NCBI RefSeq assembly: GCF_021555175.1
Contig: NZ_JAKGRW010000047.1
Coordinates: 1-64,000, forward strand
Origin: Nocardioides alcanivorans
GTDB taxonomy: Bacteria; Actinomycetota; Actinomycetes; Propionibacteriales; Nocardioidaceae
Reading direction: 5' to 3'
DNA: 64,000 bases
A model generated the notes under the pieces. The model saw only the letters and a program-made list of their open reading frames with translations. It did not search any database and was not told where the DNA came from. This document shows, piece after piece, positions 47,401-56,899 of the stretch (its first letter is position 1; every line of letters starts with the position of its first letter). Position numbers and translations under genes: made by a program.

Positions 47401-48233
47401 CCAGTGGGCGTCCGGGGTGCGGGTCACCGGCACGTTGGAACCCCACATGATCAGGTAGCCCGCGTCCCACCAGTCACCGGACTCCGGTACGTCGGTCTGG
47501 TCACCGAACACCTGCGGCGAGGCCACGGGGAGGTCGGCGTACCAGTCGTAGAAGCTGAGCATCGTGCCACCGACCAGGTGCATGAAGCGGGCCCCCGAGG
47601 CGTGGGAGACCATCGACATCGCCGGGATCGGCGAGAAGCCGGCCACCCGGTCCGGCCCCCACCGATCGATCGTGTGCACATGGGCGGCGGCGACCATCTC
47701 CACGGCCTCGTCCCAGGTCGCCCGGACCAGGCCGCCCTTGCCCCGCGCCTTCTTGTACGTCGCCGCCCGCTGCGGGTGATCGACCACGTGCGACCACGCC
47801 TTGACCGGGTCGCCGTCGTGCTGGCGCTTGCCCTCTCGATACATCTCCAGCAGCACGCCGCGGACATAGGGATAACGGATCCGGGTCGGCGAGTAGGTGT
47901 ACCAGGAGAAGGCGGCACCTCGCGGGCACCCACGCGGTTCGTACTCCGGCCGGTCGGGACCTGTGGAGGGGTAGTCGGTCTGCTGGGTCTCCCAGGTGAT
48001 GATCCCGTCCTTGACGTAGACCTTCCACGAGCAGGAGCCGGTGCAGTTCACCCCGTGGGTGGAGCGCACCACCAGGTCGTGGCTCCACCTGTCGCGGTAG
48101 AAGTCATCGGCATCGCGGCCGCCTCTGCGGTGCAGGCTGCGCAGGTCCTCGCTCACCTCCCCCGGGTGAAGAATCGGCGCGATCCGACAAGTAGGTCGGT
48201 CAGCGCGTTGTCCAGTCCCGGGGCGTGGTTCAC
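44489..48233 (-). CDS. narG: Nitrate reductase alpha subunit (two frameshifts, repeat insertion)
   Basis: 1248-residue molybdenum catalytic subunit reducing nitrate to nitrite on the cytoplasmic side. HGVNCTGSCSW near the N-terminus holds the FS0 cluster ligands. Two single-base losses interrupt it. At 48159-48163 one extra C joins the leader (ALTDLLVGSRRFFTRGE) to VSEDLRSLHRRGGRD; at 45013-45015 one extra G joins LPVYRPP to LNMAALFDEPPIGDV. Between LTAEDLVPTGG and NAAFRTVLLDADG lies a roughly 45-residue Gly/Ser/Thr insertion of VSTSSTNGG/VSTSSTDGG type, encoded by the dispersed repeat. GTG 48233 overlaps the narK stop by 4 bp. Confidence 0.95.
46994..47116 (-). repeat. Dispersed repeat array inserted in narG
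   Basis: Two full copies (47031-47053 and 47080-47101, core GGTCGAGCTTGTCGAGACC on the plus strand) and several half-copies (TCGGTCGAGCCC). It encodes the Gly/Ser/Thr-rich insertion in NarG while keeping reading frame. Confidence 0.85.
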
Positions 48234-49477
48234 GCGGTCTCCTCCTGGGGGTCGTCTATCAGGTGTCGGACACTCGTGAGGGTGAGCACCAAGGTGAGCG
48301 CCGCGGTCACCGCCAGCAGCCACAGCCCGATGGCATAGGACTCCGTGCGGCCGTAGATGTAGCCCATGAGCAACGGTGGCGCGAAGCCGCCGAGGCCGCC
48401 TGCCGCACCGACCAGTCCGGTCACACTTCCCACCTGTGCCGGATCGGTCGCCTGGGCGATCAGGGCGAAGGTGGCACCGCTTCCGGCACCCAGCGCGGCC
48501 GCCATGAGCAGGAAGGCCGTGGTGCCGCGCACGTCCATCGGCGGATTGGTCGCCGCGACGGCCGCGCAGATCGTGACCAGGGCGAAGCATCCGGCGAGCA
48601 CCCAGACGGTGGAGAACCGGTCACAGAGCCAGCCGCCGAGTGGGCGCATCACCACGGCGACCGCGACGAAGCCGGCCATTCGGTTGCTCGCGTCGGCAGC
48701 GGTCAGGTCATGGGCCGTCTTGAGGTACGCCGGCAGATAGACCGAGAACGCCACGTAGCCGCCGAACGCCACCGCATAGAGGGCGCCGGCCTGCCAGGTC
48801 ACCGGCAGCCGCACGGTCGCGCGCATCCGGGTCAGCATGCTGGTCGTCGGCACCTGGCGCCCAGGGGCATCTCGCAGCACCAGCCACGCGACCACGGCAT
48901 AGATCGCCAGCGCAGCAGCGGCCAGCAGGAACGGCGTACGCCGCCCCAGGTTGTCCCAGATCGCGACCGTCGTGAGCGCGCTGATCGCCGTGCCCACCAT
49001 GCCTGCGCCGAAGATGCCGGTCGCCAGGCCCCTGCGCTCGGGTGGGAACCAGGCGTTCACGAAGGGCACGCCGACCGCGAAGGTGGTGCCGCCGAGGCCG
49101 AGGAAGAAGCCCCCCACCAGCAGCAGCGAGTAGGAGTCCAGCGCGAAGAACGCGATGAAGAGCACCGGCACGATGGTTGCCGCCGAGACGGCGGGAAACA
49201 TCACCCGCCCGCCGAAGCGATCGGTGAGCGCGCCCATCACGATGCGGCCCAGCGAGCCCACGATCACCGGCACCGCGACCAGCAGGGCCACGTCCGACTC
49301 GGTCAGCGCGCCCAGTTCCCCGGAGTCGCGATACTTGGGCCCGAGGGGGCTCAGCAGGGCCCAGGCCCAGAAGTTGACCGCGAATCCGATGGTGGCCACG
49401 GCCAGCATCAACTCGGGCGACCTCTCGGCACCCCTGTCTGCGAAACGCCCCTCCAGTGCGTTCATGGCAACCACCAT
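48230..49477 (-). CDS. narK: Nitrate/nitrite MFS transporter
   Basis: 415-residue major facilitator with 12 predicted helices. NarK-type features: the N-terminal helix FAVNFWAWALLSPLG, the loop LGRIVMGALTDRFGGR, and the nitrate-signature-like GLGGTTFAVGVPFVNAWFPPERRGLATG. First gene of narKGHJI; its stop overlaps the narG GTG. ATG 49477 or 49465. Divergent from the acyl-CoA synthetase across 103 bp. Confidence 0.93.
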   Translation of the reverse strand: MVVAMNALEGRFADRGAERSPELMLAVATIGFAVNFWAWALLSPLGPKYRDSGELGALTESDVALLVAVPVIVGSLGRIVMGALTDRFGGRVMFPAVSAATIVPVLFIAFFALDSYSLLLVGGFFLGLGGTTFAVGVPFVNAWFPPERRGLATGIFGAGMVGTAISALTTVAIWDNLGRRTPFLLAAAALAIYAVVAWLVLRDAPGRQVPTTSMLTRMRATVRLPVTWQAGALYAVAFGGYVAFSVYLPAYLKTAHDLTAADASNRMAGFVAVAVVMRPLGGWLCDRFSTVWVLAGCFALVTICAAVAATNPPMDVRGTTAFLLMAAALGAGSGATFALIAQATDPAQVGSVTGLVGAAGGLGGFAPPLLMGYIYGRTESYAIGLWLLAVTAALTLVLTLTSVRHLIDDPQEETA

Positions 49478-49547
49478 GGCGCAACCTGAACCTAGTGTCG
49501 AGGGTCACACCTGCAGGAACCGTCTCGGCTTTCGGGAGTGGCTTTGC

Positions 49548-49561
49548 GAGAACACGTTCTC
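49548..49561. promoter_or_regulatory. KstR-like inverted repeat upstream of acyl-CoA synthetase
   Basis: GAGAAC-AC-GTTCTC: six-base arms, two-base spacer, ending 19 bp before the GTG of fadD. The AGAAC..GTTCT core is the known KstR operator core (steroid catabolism repressor of TetR type). It also lies 71 bp from narK. Confidence 0.55.
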
Positions 49562-49580
49562 GTTTGCGACCCTTGGGTCT

Positions 49581-51166
49581 GTGACCGAGACCACAGCCGC
49601 GCCCCGTCCGCTGACCATCGCCGATGTCCTGGAAGCGATGGCCGACACGATTCCCGAACGGGTGGCCATCTTCACGATGGACCACCCCTACACCTTCGCC
49701 GAGATCGACGAGCGGGCCACGCGTCTGGCCAACCACCTCGTCTCGATCGGCGTGAAGCCCGGCGACCACGTCGCCGTCCACTCCGCCAACCGCATCGAGT
49801 GGGTCGACGCGTTCTACGCCTGCCTGAAGGCCCGCGCCGTGCCGATCAACATCAACTACAAGTACAAGAAGTCCGAGCTCGAGTACCTCTACGGCAACGC
49901 CGACTGCGTCGCCGCCGTGATCGCACCCGAGCACCTCGAGGCGGTCAAGGAACTCGACCTGCCCGCGCTGAAGACTCTCATCGTGCTCGACGACTCCTAC
50001 GAGCAGCTGCTGGCCGCCGCCTCCCCGAGCGCACGATCACCGGGCGCACCGAGGACGACCACTACGTGCTCTACACCGGTGGCACCACCGGCTATCCCAA
50101 GGGTGTGGTGTGGCGCAACGCCGACGTCATCAAGGCCGCCCTCAACGCCAGCCGCTTCGGCGCCCCCATCGAGTCGGTGGAAGCCCTCGCTGCCGAGGCC
50201 AAGGCCAACGAGAACCCGATGACCCTGCTGGCCTGCGGCCCGATGATGCACGGTGGCAGCCAGTGGATCCTCGGCAACGCCCACGTCGCCGGAGCCTGCG
50301 CCGCGCTCTACACCGAGCCCAACTTCTCGGCCGAGAAGATCCTCGACCTGGTCGAGGCGGGCAAGGTCGTCTCCCTCACCTTCCTCGGTGACGCCATGGG
50401 CCGCCCGGTCGCCGAGGCAGTGCTGGCCGAACCGGACCGTTGGGACCTCAGCAGCCTGGTCGCGGTCTCCAACGGCGCCGCTCCGCTCTCCGAAGGCGTG
50501 CGCGAGGAGATCCGCAGGGCCCTGCCGGGCCGCTACATCCTCGACTCGTACGGCGCCTCCGAGTCGGGCGCGACCGGTTCCTACATGGACGACGGCAGCG
50601 ATGGCCCGAGCGGCGCCCCGAAGTTCGGCGTCGGTCCCGACGTCGAGGTGTTCGACGCCGACTTCAAGCCTGCCGCTCCCGGGGTCGAGGGACTGCTCGG
50701 TCGCTCTGGGCCGGTGCCGCTCGGCTACTACAAGGACGAGGTCAAGACGGCCGCGACCTTCAAGGAGATCGACGGCGTCCGCTGGGTCATTCCCGGTGAC
50801 GCCGCCCGCCGGGAGGAGGACGGCACCGTGACCGTGCTCGGCCGCGGTTCGGTGTCGATCAACACCGGCGGCGAGAAGGTGCACCCGGAGGAGGTCGAGG
50901 CCATCCTGCTGCGCCACGAGGACGTCTTCGACGCCGTCGTCGTCGGCACCGCTCACGAGCGCTGGGGCCAGCAGGTGACCGCCCTGGTGCAGCTGCGCGA
51001 AGGCGTCGAGATCACCGAGAAGGAGCTGCAGGACTTCTGCCGCGAGTTGATCTCCAACTACAAGGTGCCCAAGGTGATCCTCTTCGTCGACCAGGTGCCC
51101 CGCACCGCGGTCAGCAAGGTCGACTACCCGGCCAGCGCCAAGCTCGCCAACGAGCTGCTGGGCTGA
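49581..51166 (+). CDS. fadD: FadD-type acyl-CoA synthetase (frameshifted)
   Basis: 528-residue AMP-forming acyl-CoA ligase. Motifs: YVLYTGGTTGYPKGVVWR (P-loop), LDSYGASESG (A5), WVIPGDAARREEDGTVTVLGRGSVSINTGGEKVHPEEVE (hinge and A8 region), VPRTAVSKVDYP (near the catalytic Lys). The region between P-loop and A5 resembles FadD19-type enzymes that activate steroid side-chain or long-chain acids. As written the frame breaks at 50023-50026; one extra C restores AAASPERTITGRTEDDHYVLY. GTG 49581. The KstR-like box upstream supports a steroid or fatty-acid role. Confidence 0.88.
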
Positions 51167-51196
51167 GCACGACGGGCTCTCGGCAGCAGACCCGAT

Positions 51197-51247
51197 GAGC
51201 CGCGTTGGGTGTGGTCCGGCATTCGAGGACCGCACCCAACGCGGCTC
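51197..51247. terminator. Bidirectional terminator hairpin
   Basis: Very strong stem: GAGCCGCGTTGGGTG with its perfect complement, and an inner GGTCC/GGACC pair. It lies between convergent fadD and the IclR-family gene, whose stop codon is at its right edge. Confidence 0.85.
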
Positions 51248-52196
51248 AAACACTTCCGCGGGCGTGGCAGACGTGCCGGTCGGCCCTCGTGGCGGGGCGA
51301 GCTCCCACGCTCGGCTCTGCTGACGAGATCGATGCCGCGGTGCGGTGCGGGTGCTGGCGCTCGGCGGGAAAGAGCGCTTCGGAGATCCGGTTGGCCGCCT
51401 CGGCGACGAGTGACGCCAGGCGTTCTGCACGTGCCGAACGCACCGCCACCGACACCGCGGCGACTGCGCCTCCCGGACCCATGACGGGTGCGGCCGCGTT
51501 GGTCAGCCCGATCGGGTGGAGTCGGGCCGGCAACATCATCACCCCATGATTGCGTCGGGCGCGGGCCAGGCTCTCCCGGAGACGCTGCTGCTCCTCAACG
51601 TCACAGGGCCGGGCCGCGTGCCGGTCGGCCACCCATGCTGGTGGCATCGACGCCAACAGTGAGTGGCCGCTGACCGTCGAGCAGGCGGGAACCTTCGCGC
51701 CCACCACCGACGGCACCGTGGGTAGGGCGTCGCCACCCACCTTGTCCAGGTAGTGCACGTTCCAGCCGTCCCGGACTGTCAGGTGAGCCACCCCGTGGGT
51801 CAGCCAGTGCAACTCCATCAGCGTTTCGGCTGCAGCCCCGCGAATCTCGACGACATCGGGCATTGCGCCAGCGAACCTCTCCGCTCGCCAACCGAGGCAG
51901 TAGCGGCCGTCACCGTGGGGCGCCACCCAACCGTTCGTCATCAGCGCCGACAACAGTCGGAAGATGGTCGACTGCGGGAGTCCTGTCGCCGCCGCGATCC
52001 GCTCGTGGTTGATCGGCTCGGCCGCCCGGATCGCGTCCATGACCGACGTGATGCGCTCGATCATGCCCGAGCGACTTCCCGTCGTGGGCGGACGCCGAGG
52101 CGCCACCACGGACTGAGGTCCGCGTGGCTCGGCCGGCTCCGCAGTGGGCCGACAGAGTGCCGCCAGTGGCACGCTCGGACGATTCCCGGGTCGCAT
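51246..52196 (-). CDS. IclR-family transcriptional regulator
   Basis: 316-residue regulator. The N-terminal winged helix starts near residue 45 (IERITSVMDAIRAAEPINHERIAAATGLPQSTIFRLLSAL) and an IclR effector domain follows (WNVHYLDKVGGDALPTVPSVVGAKVPACSTVSGHSLLASM). ATG 52196 has AAGGA just upstream, so the extra N-terminal segment is probably translated. Last gene of the SBP-DUF1214-monooxygenase unit, 18 bp after the monooxygenase stop. Likely senses a substrate of that pathway. Confidence 0.88.
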   Translation of the reverse strand: MRPGNRPSVPLAALCRPTAEPAEPRGPQSVVAPRRPPTTGSRSGMIERITSVMDAIRAAEPINHERIAAATGLPQSTIFRLLSALMTNGWVAPHGDGRYCLGWRAERFAGAMPDVVEIRGAAAETLMELHWLTHGVAHLTVRDGWNVHYLDKVGGDALPTVPSVVGAKVPACSTVSGHSLLASMPPAWVADRHAARPCDVEEQQRLRESLARARRNHGVMMLPARLHPIGLTNAAAPVMGPGGAVAAVSVAVRSARAERLASLVAEAANRISEALFPAERQHPHRTAASISSAEPSVGARPATRADRHVCHARGSV

Positions 52197-52214
52197 TCCT
52201 TCTTCTCCGCTACG

Positions 52215-53278
52215 TCACGCCTCGCACGCGACCACCGCGCCCACCTGCCGTCGCGTGGTGATGTCTCGCGCGGCGACGATCACCTCCGCCATGCGCGGAT
52301 CGTCGTCGGGGTCGGCGGGCAGGTCGAGGATCAGGCCGTCGCACCGACCGTCGTACCAGCGTGCCAACACAGCCGCAAGTTCAGCATGGGGACCCGACGG
52401 CACCAGGCGTTCCATGACGTCGTCGTCGAGGCAGTCCGCCATTGCCTCCCAGTTCTCGCCCTTGGCATGGCTGGCCAGGCGGGCTGCCAGGTCGCCGAGG
52501 CCGAGCATCTCCAACTGCCGGGCGTAGGCCGGCGTGCTGTAGAGGAAGGCCAGGTCGGGCCGGTACGCATCACGTGCACGTGCGACGTCTGCGGCGGTCT
52601 GACCCGACAACGGTTTCGCGGCCAGGACGATCTTCGGGCCACCGTCGACACGGCCCGCACGTCGCACTCCCTCTCGACCGCGGGCAGCACCTGGCCCTGC
52701 AGGAAGTCGGAGTGTGAGGCGGTGGGGTGGCAGACGAACCCGTCGGACACCTCACCCCCGAGAGCACACATGCCCTCGTTGACGCCACCGCTCCACACCT
52801 CAGGCGCCGGATGATCGAGCGGTCCGGGGTTGAAGAACGGTTGCAGCCGGTTGAAACGATAGTGCGGCCCCTCGTGATCCAGCGGCACCCCGTGCTGGAA
52901 GGAGGCGAAGATCGCCCGCAACGAGTGGATGTAGTCACGCAACTGACTGACGGGATCGATCCACGGAGCTGAATACCGGCCGACGATGTTGCCACGCACC
53001 TGCGACGCCACCCCGAGATGGAACCTGCCACCGGAGAACCGGGACAGGCTCCATGTCGAGTACGCCGTGAGCATCGGACTGCGAGGAAACGCCACCACCA
53101 TGCTGGTGCGCACGGTCAGGTCACTGGTGTGCTCCAGCGCCAGCGCACTCGTGGCGAACGGGTCGTTCAGGGTCTCCGACACGTGAAGCGTGTCGAAACC
53201 GAGCCGCTCCACGCGGCGGGCCCACCCGCCGACCTCCCCGAGCGGGAGATCGGCGGGCAGGGAGGTGATCAGTTCCAT
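52215..53278 (-). CDS. LLM-class flavin-dependent monooxygenase (frameshifted)
   Basis: 354-residue luciferase-like TIM-barrel enzyme using reduced flavin (F420 or FMN). N-terminal half: LGFDTLHVSETLNDPFATSAL, LTVRTSMVVAFPRSP, SGGRFHLGVASQVRGNI, VWSGGVNEGMCALGGEVSDGF. C-terminal half, in another frame: KIVLAAKPLSGQTAADVARA and FLYSTPAYARQLEMLGLGDL. One extra C near 52651 (ACACGG to ACACCGG) joins them as DVRAGVDGGPKIV. Upstream neighbours on the same strand are the DUF1214 protein and the solute-binding lipoprotein. Substrate unknown. Confidence 0.85.
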
Positions 53279-53298
53279 GTCATTCCTTCCGGCCAGGC

Positions 53299-54488
53299 TC
53301 AGGACGAGAAACGCTGAGCCATGTTCACTCGTCGAGCCCGCAGCTGCTCGGCGCGCCGGGCCGGTGTGGCCCGGGGATGCCCCTGCGGCAGTACGTCGTC
53401 GAGCTCGGCCAGGGGCACCAGTCGCACCGTGGGCGCGGCCGGAGCCGTCGGTCCGGTCACCCGCCAGTTGAACGTGCCGTTCGGGTGGCCACTCGCGTCG
53501 AGCCAGTTGACGACGCCGGGGTCACGCGTGGCGATGACAAGTCGGTGATGACCGTCAGTGTCGGGCACGGCCTCTGCGTCGTTCAGGCTGATCTGTCGGT
53601 GCATGAAGTCCATCGCCTGGGCCCACGCGTTGTAGAGGGTGAATCCGAAGTAGCGCGCATCCTCGGGAGCGACGAGATCGATGACGACGACATGGTCGTC
53701 ATCGATCTCGTAACGTCCGTGGGAGAAGAAGGTGTCGAGTGCAGCAACCTGGATGTGTTGCGGCTCGGTCGCCATCGAGTTCGCCTGCAGGTCGGCCTCC
53801 CTCTTGCCGCGGGTTTCCAGCCAGTAGCCGATGACGTCAGCGACGTCGGCGGCCGCCTCGTCGAGCGAGGCGATCACGTGCTCGGTGGAAGGGTGTGTCG
53901 GCAGCGCATCCTCAGCTCCGACAGCTTCGATCGTGAAGCTCCCCTTGGTCTCCTCCCAGGCGCCGAACGTCTGGTAGATCGTGACGACGGTGGCGCCTTC
54001 GATGAGCGGCAACCAGTTCTCCTCGTTGCTCGGCTCCCGGCTCAGCAGCAGCGTGAAGTTGCCGTCGGCATCGGTCTTGAGGCTTCTGTCGGTGGCGCGC
54101 TCCCCGCACCGGTGTGCGCGTTCTTGGCGTAGGCATAGCTGCCGATGGTCGTCTGCACGGCCGTGCCCAGCCGCCCCGTGATCCGGTAGTCGTAGTCACC
54201 CGAGACCTTGGCCGTCAAGTAGTAGGTGTCGGGGTTCGGATACTTGGAGTCCCACTCCGCCGCGCAGGAGTTGTGGAACCGCGGGAAGCGGGGATCCGAG
54301 TAATACATGGCAGTCGTGGTGGCGAGCGCTTCCATGCTCTTGAGGTAGCGCACCGCCTCGGCGCGCGCGACGTCATCACAGAAGTGCGGACTGGCGAACA
54401 ACGTCGCTCGCACCTGCTCGACGCGACGCGTGAATCGATCCAGGGCGTCGTTGAGGCCTGCTGCGGACTGGTCGTCGACTTCGGTCAT
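53299..54488 (-). CDS. DUF1214-domain protein (frameshifted)
   Basis: 396-residue protein of the DUF1214 type, known from many catabolic and envelope loci but without a settled function. The C-terminal DUF1214 domain is clear (ISLNDAEAVPDTDGHHRLVI, RDPGVVNWLDASGHPNGTFN). The N-terminal half (ATG 54488) includes HFCDDVARAEAVRYLKSMEAL. As written the frame breaks at 54102-54105; one extra C restores GAGERATDRSLKTDADGNFTLLLSREP. Between the solute-binding protein (50-bp gap) and the monooxygenase (20-bp gap). Confidence 0.8.
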
Positions 54489-54538
54489 GGTTGTCTCCTC
54501 GATTTTCTCAACTGGCTCAAGAACGGTCGCCGGGCGCT

Positions 54539-56170
54539 TCACTGCGCCAGCCAGGCCTGGTCGTAGTGCACGAGCCCCTCCGCAGTCGGCACGATGCCGT
54601 GGACGTCTTCGGACCAGGTCAAGAAGATGCCGGTGGCCGCGAGCGGGATCCCTGGCACCTCTTCCTGCCAGAGCTTCTCGATCTTCGCCAGGACCGGCTT
54701 GCCCTCCTCGGGCGACGCCGCTTCTCGCAGTTCTGCGAGCAGTTCGTCCATCGTTGCGTTGGCAAAGCCGGACGGGTTGGTCGGCGCGTTGCTGCTGAGC
54801 GCGCCGCTGAGTCGTGCGTAGGGGTCCTCGTCCGACATGTTGTTGCCAGCGACCGCAAGGTCGAAGGCGTGGTCTGCATAGATGGTCTTCACCTGTTCGC
54901 TGATGGTCCTCTGCGCCTTGTACTCGACGGTGAACCCCACCTGCTCCAGCATGCCGGTCAGCGTGACCGCGCCAGCGGTGGCGACGGGATCGTTGCCCCC
55001 GACCAAGGAGATCTTGCCGTCGAAGCCGTCGGCCTTGGCGGCCTCGACCAGCTTCTTGGCGGCGTCCAGGTCGACCTCGACCTGTTCGACGTCGGTCTTC
55101 CACGCAGAGCTGTCAGGGAGGAGCGCCTTGGTCGGCAGACCGTAGTCGCCCTGGTTGAGGCGCCCGACGTAGACCTTGGGGTCGATGGCGAGGTTCATGG
55201 CCTGGCGGACGCGCACGTCCGCACCGGGACGCCCCTCTCGGTTGTTGACCCACAGCAGCGTGCCCAGGCCGTAGGTCGACATGAAGCCGGGCCGTCCGGC
55301 CGTGCGCGCCGCCTCGACCGTCTTCGCCTCGCGCAGGAAGGCAACATCCACATCCCCGTTGTCGAGGGAGTCCCGGCGGGCCGCGTCGGTGCCCGGCCAC
55401 ATCATCCGCAACTGCTCGAGGTGCGGTGCGCCGTTCCAGTAGTCCTTGTTCGCGGTCAGCAGGAGCTCCTCGCTGGGCGAGTAGCGCTGATAGGTGAACG
55501 GTCCGGCACCGATCGGCTCGAACTTCTCGGGGTCCGCGTACGACGCGGGTGCCACGATCATCCCGAGCCCACCGGCCAACTGGTTGGCGAGACCAGGCCA
55601 CGGGCTGTTGAGACTGACGACCACGGTCCGATCGTCAGGCGCCGTCATCGACTTCAAGAGGCCCGAGACAAGTGCCGCCTGGTAGGCCTTCTCGTCGAGG
55701 TAACGCTGGAAGCTCGCCAGCACCGCGTCTGCGTCGACCGACGTGCCGTCGGTGAAGGTGACTCCGTCGCGGAGCGTGATCGTCCACGTCTTGTGGTCGT
55801 CGGTCTCGAGCGACTCCGCCATCCGGGGCTCGACGCTCCCGGTCTCGACGTCGTACGTCATCAGCGTGTCGTAGACCGCAGCCAGGGCGCTGCCGCCGAC
55901 CGCTGCGTTTGCATAGGTCACCGTCGGGTCGAGACTGGTCGGCTCGCCGCTCTCGGCAACGGTGAGGGTGCCGCCGTCCTCCGGCTGTCCGTCGTCGGAG
56001 ACGTTGACGAGACCGCTGACATAGATCGCCTCCTTCGCCCCCGGCTCGGGCTGCGACGACGAGGAGTCATCGCTCGCGCATCCGGCGGCCAGCACCGTGA
56101 CCGCGAGGAGGACGACCCAGCGGTGCCGGGCTGAGCGCCGTTGCCCGTTGATGTGTGACCGGACCTTCAT
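54539..56170 (-). CDS. Family 5 extracellular solute-binding lipoprotein
   Basis: 543-residue lipoprotein (lipobox LAAGC) of the peptide/opine/nickel-binding SBP_bac_5 family: GGTLTVAESGEPTSLDPT, AVYDTLMTYD, DGVTFTDGTSVDADAVLASFQRYLD, PIGAGPFTYQRYSPSEELLLTANKDYWNG, VRQAMNLAIDPKVYV. No permease or ATPase genes of the matching ABC transporter are in the window, which is unusual. ATG 56170. First gene of the unit SBP-DUF1214-LLM-IclR; divergent from tetR with a shared operator. Confidence 0.9.
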   Translation of the reverse strand: MKVRSHINGQRRSARHRWVVLLAVTVLAAGCASDDSSSSQPEPGAKEAIYVSGLVNVSDDGQPEDGGTLTVAESGEPTSLDPTVTYANAAVGGSALAAVYDTLMTYDVETGSVEPRMAESLETDDHKTWTITLRDGVTFTDGTSVDADAVLASFQRYLDEKAYQAALVSGLLKSMTAPDDRTVVVSLNSPWPGLANQLAGGLGMIVAPASYADPEKFEPIGAGPFTYQRYSPSEELLLTANKDYWNGAPHLEQLRMMWPGTDAARRDSLDNGDVDVAFLREAKTVEAARTAGRPGFMSTYGLGTLLWVNNREGRPGADVRVRQAMNLAIDPKVYVGRLNQGDYGLPTKALLPDSSAWKTDVEQVEVDLDAAKKLVEAAKADGFDGKISLVGGNDPVATAGAVTLTGMLEQVGFTVEYKAQRTISEQVKTIYADHAFDLAVAGNNMSDEDPYARLSGALSSNAPTNPSGFANATMDELLAELREAASPEEGKPVLAKIEKLWQEEVPGIPLAATGIFLTWSEDVHGIVPTAEGLVHYDQAWLAQ

Positions 56171-56263
56171 GACAGTGACTCCTTCATTGCTGCAAGCCGG
56201 GGCGCGATCGGACGGAATCGCCGACGTCGCCGAGGGCACTCGGGAACGGGCTTGATTGAAAGG

Positions 56264-56277
56264 TAGACAGTTGTCTA
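56264..56277. promoter_or_regulatory. TetR-type operator
   Basis: TAGACA-GT-TGTCTA, a perfect inverted repeat, 10 bp upstream of the tetR start and 94 bp upstream of the solute-binding protein gene. Placement fits autoregulation and control of the divergent unit. Confidence 0.7.
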
Positions 56278-56287
56278 AAGTCAAGGG

Positions 56288-56887
56288 GTGATTCCAGCCG
56301 AAGACAAGCCCCGAGGGCCCAAGCAGGTCCGTCACGCAATCCTCACCGCCGCCCACACGAGGTTCGCCGAGAAGGGTTTCTCCGCCTCCCTGCGGGAGAT
56401 CGCCGCGGATGCCGGCGTCAACCTCGGGCTGATCCACAAGTACGTGGGCAACAAGGAGGAGCTGATCCGCGAGATCCTCCGCCGCGACCTCAAGGTCGGA
56501 GCCGTGCTGATCAAGCGGGAGACCACGCTCCCGGAGTTGCTGCGCCGCATGTTCCTCACCGGAGTCGCCGACCCGGCGTACGTTCGCATCACCGCCTGGC
56601 TGACCCTGGAGGGCCGCACCGACCTCCTGCGTCAGGAGCAGCCGGGCAGCATGGCGCTGATCCAGGCCGCTGAGCCGTCGAGCAAGGGCGACATCCGGCT
56701 GACGACCGCGCTCGCCGCCGTCTACGGGTGGTCCCTCTTCAGCTCGGAGATCCTCTTCTTCGCCGGCATCCCGGACGAGCAGAAGGAAGAGGTCGAGCAG
56801 CGCATGGCCGACCTCCTCGCCTCACTCGTCGACCGCGAGGAAGGCGCGGCCGAAGGCAGCGGCGCCCAGGCCCCGACCGGACCCTGA
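56288..56887 (+). CDS. TetR-family regulator
   Basis: 199-residue TetR regulator. N-terminal helix-turn-helix at about residues 14-60 (AILTAAHTRFAEKGFSASLREIAADAGVNLGLIHKYVGNKEEL), then a helical ligand-binding domain (TTALAAVYGWSLFSSEILFF). GTG 56288. Divergent from the solute-binding protein operon with a perfect operator between. Convergent with the siderophore ATPase gene. Confidence 0.92.
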   Translation: MIPAEDKPRGPKQVRHAILTAAHTRFAEKGFSASLREIAADAGVNLGLIHKYVGNKEELIREILRRDLKVGAVLIKRETTLPELLRRMFLTGVADPAYVRITAWLTLEGRTDLLRQEQPGSMALIQAAEPSSKGDIRLTTALAAVYGWSLFSSEILFFAGIPDEQKEEVEQRMADLLASLVDREEGAAEGSGAQAPTGP

Positions 56888-56899
56888 GCACACTGACGA

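Noticed and set aside
44489-48233. Programmed frameshifting in narG, narH, narJ
   Set aside because: No slippery heptamer with downstream structure; the same one-base G/C loss is found in unrelated genes, which points to sequence error.
48153-48233. Short leader peptide before narG (VNHAPGLDN...FFTRGR)
   Set aside because: Adding one C at 48159-48163 turns it into the normal NarG N-terminus, overlapping narK by GTGA, so it is not a separate peptide.
53530-53560. TGACAAGTC half-site in the DUF1214 gene
   Set aside because: Half-site only and within a gene.
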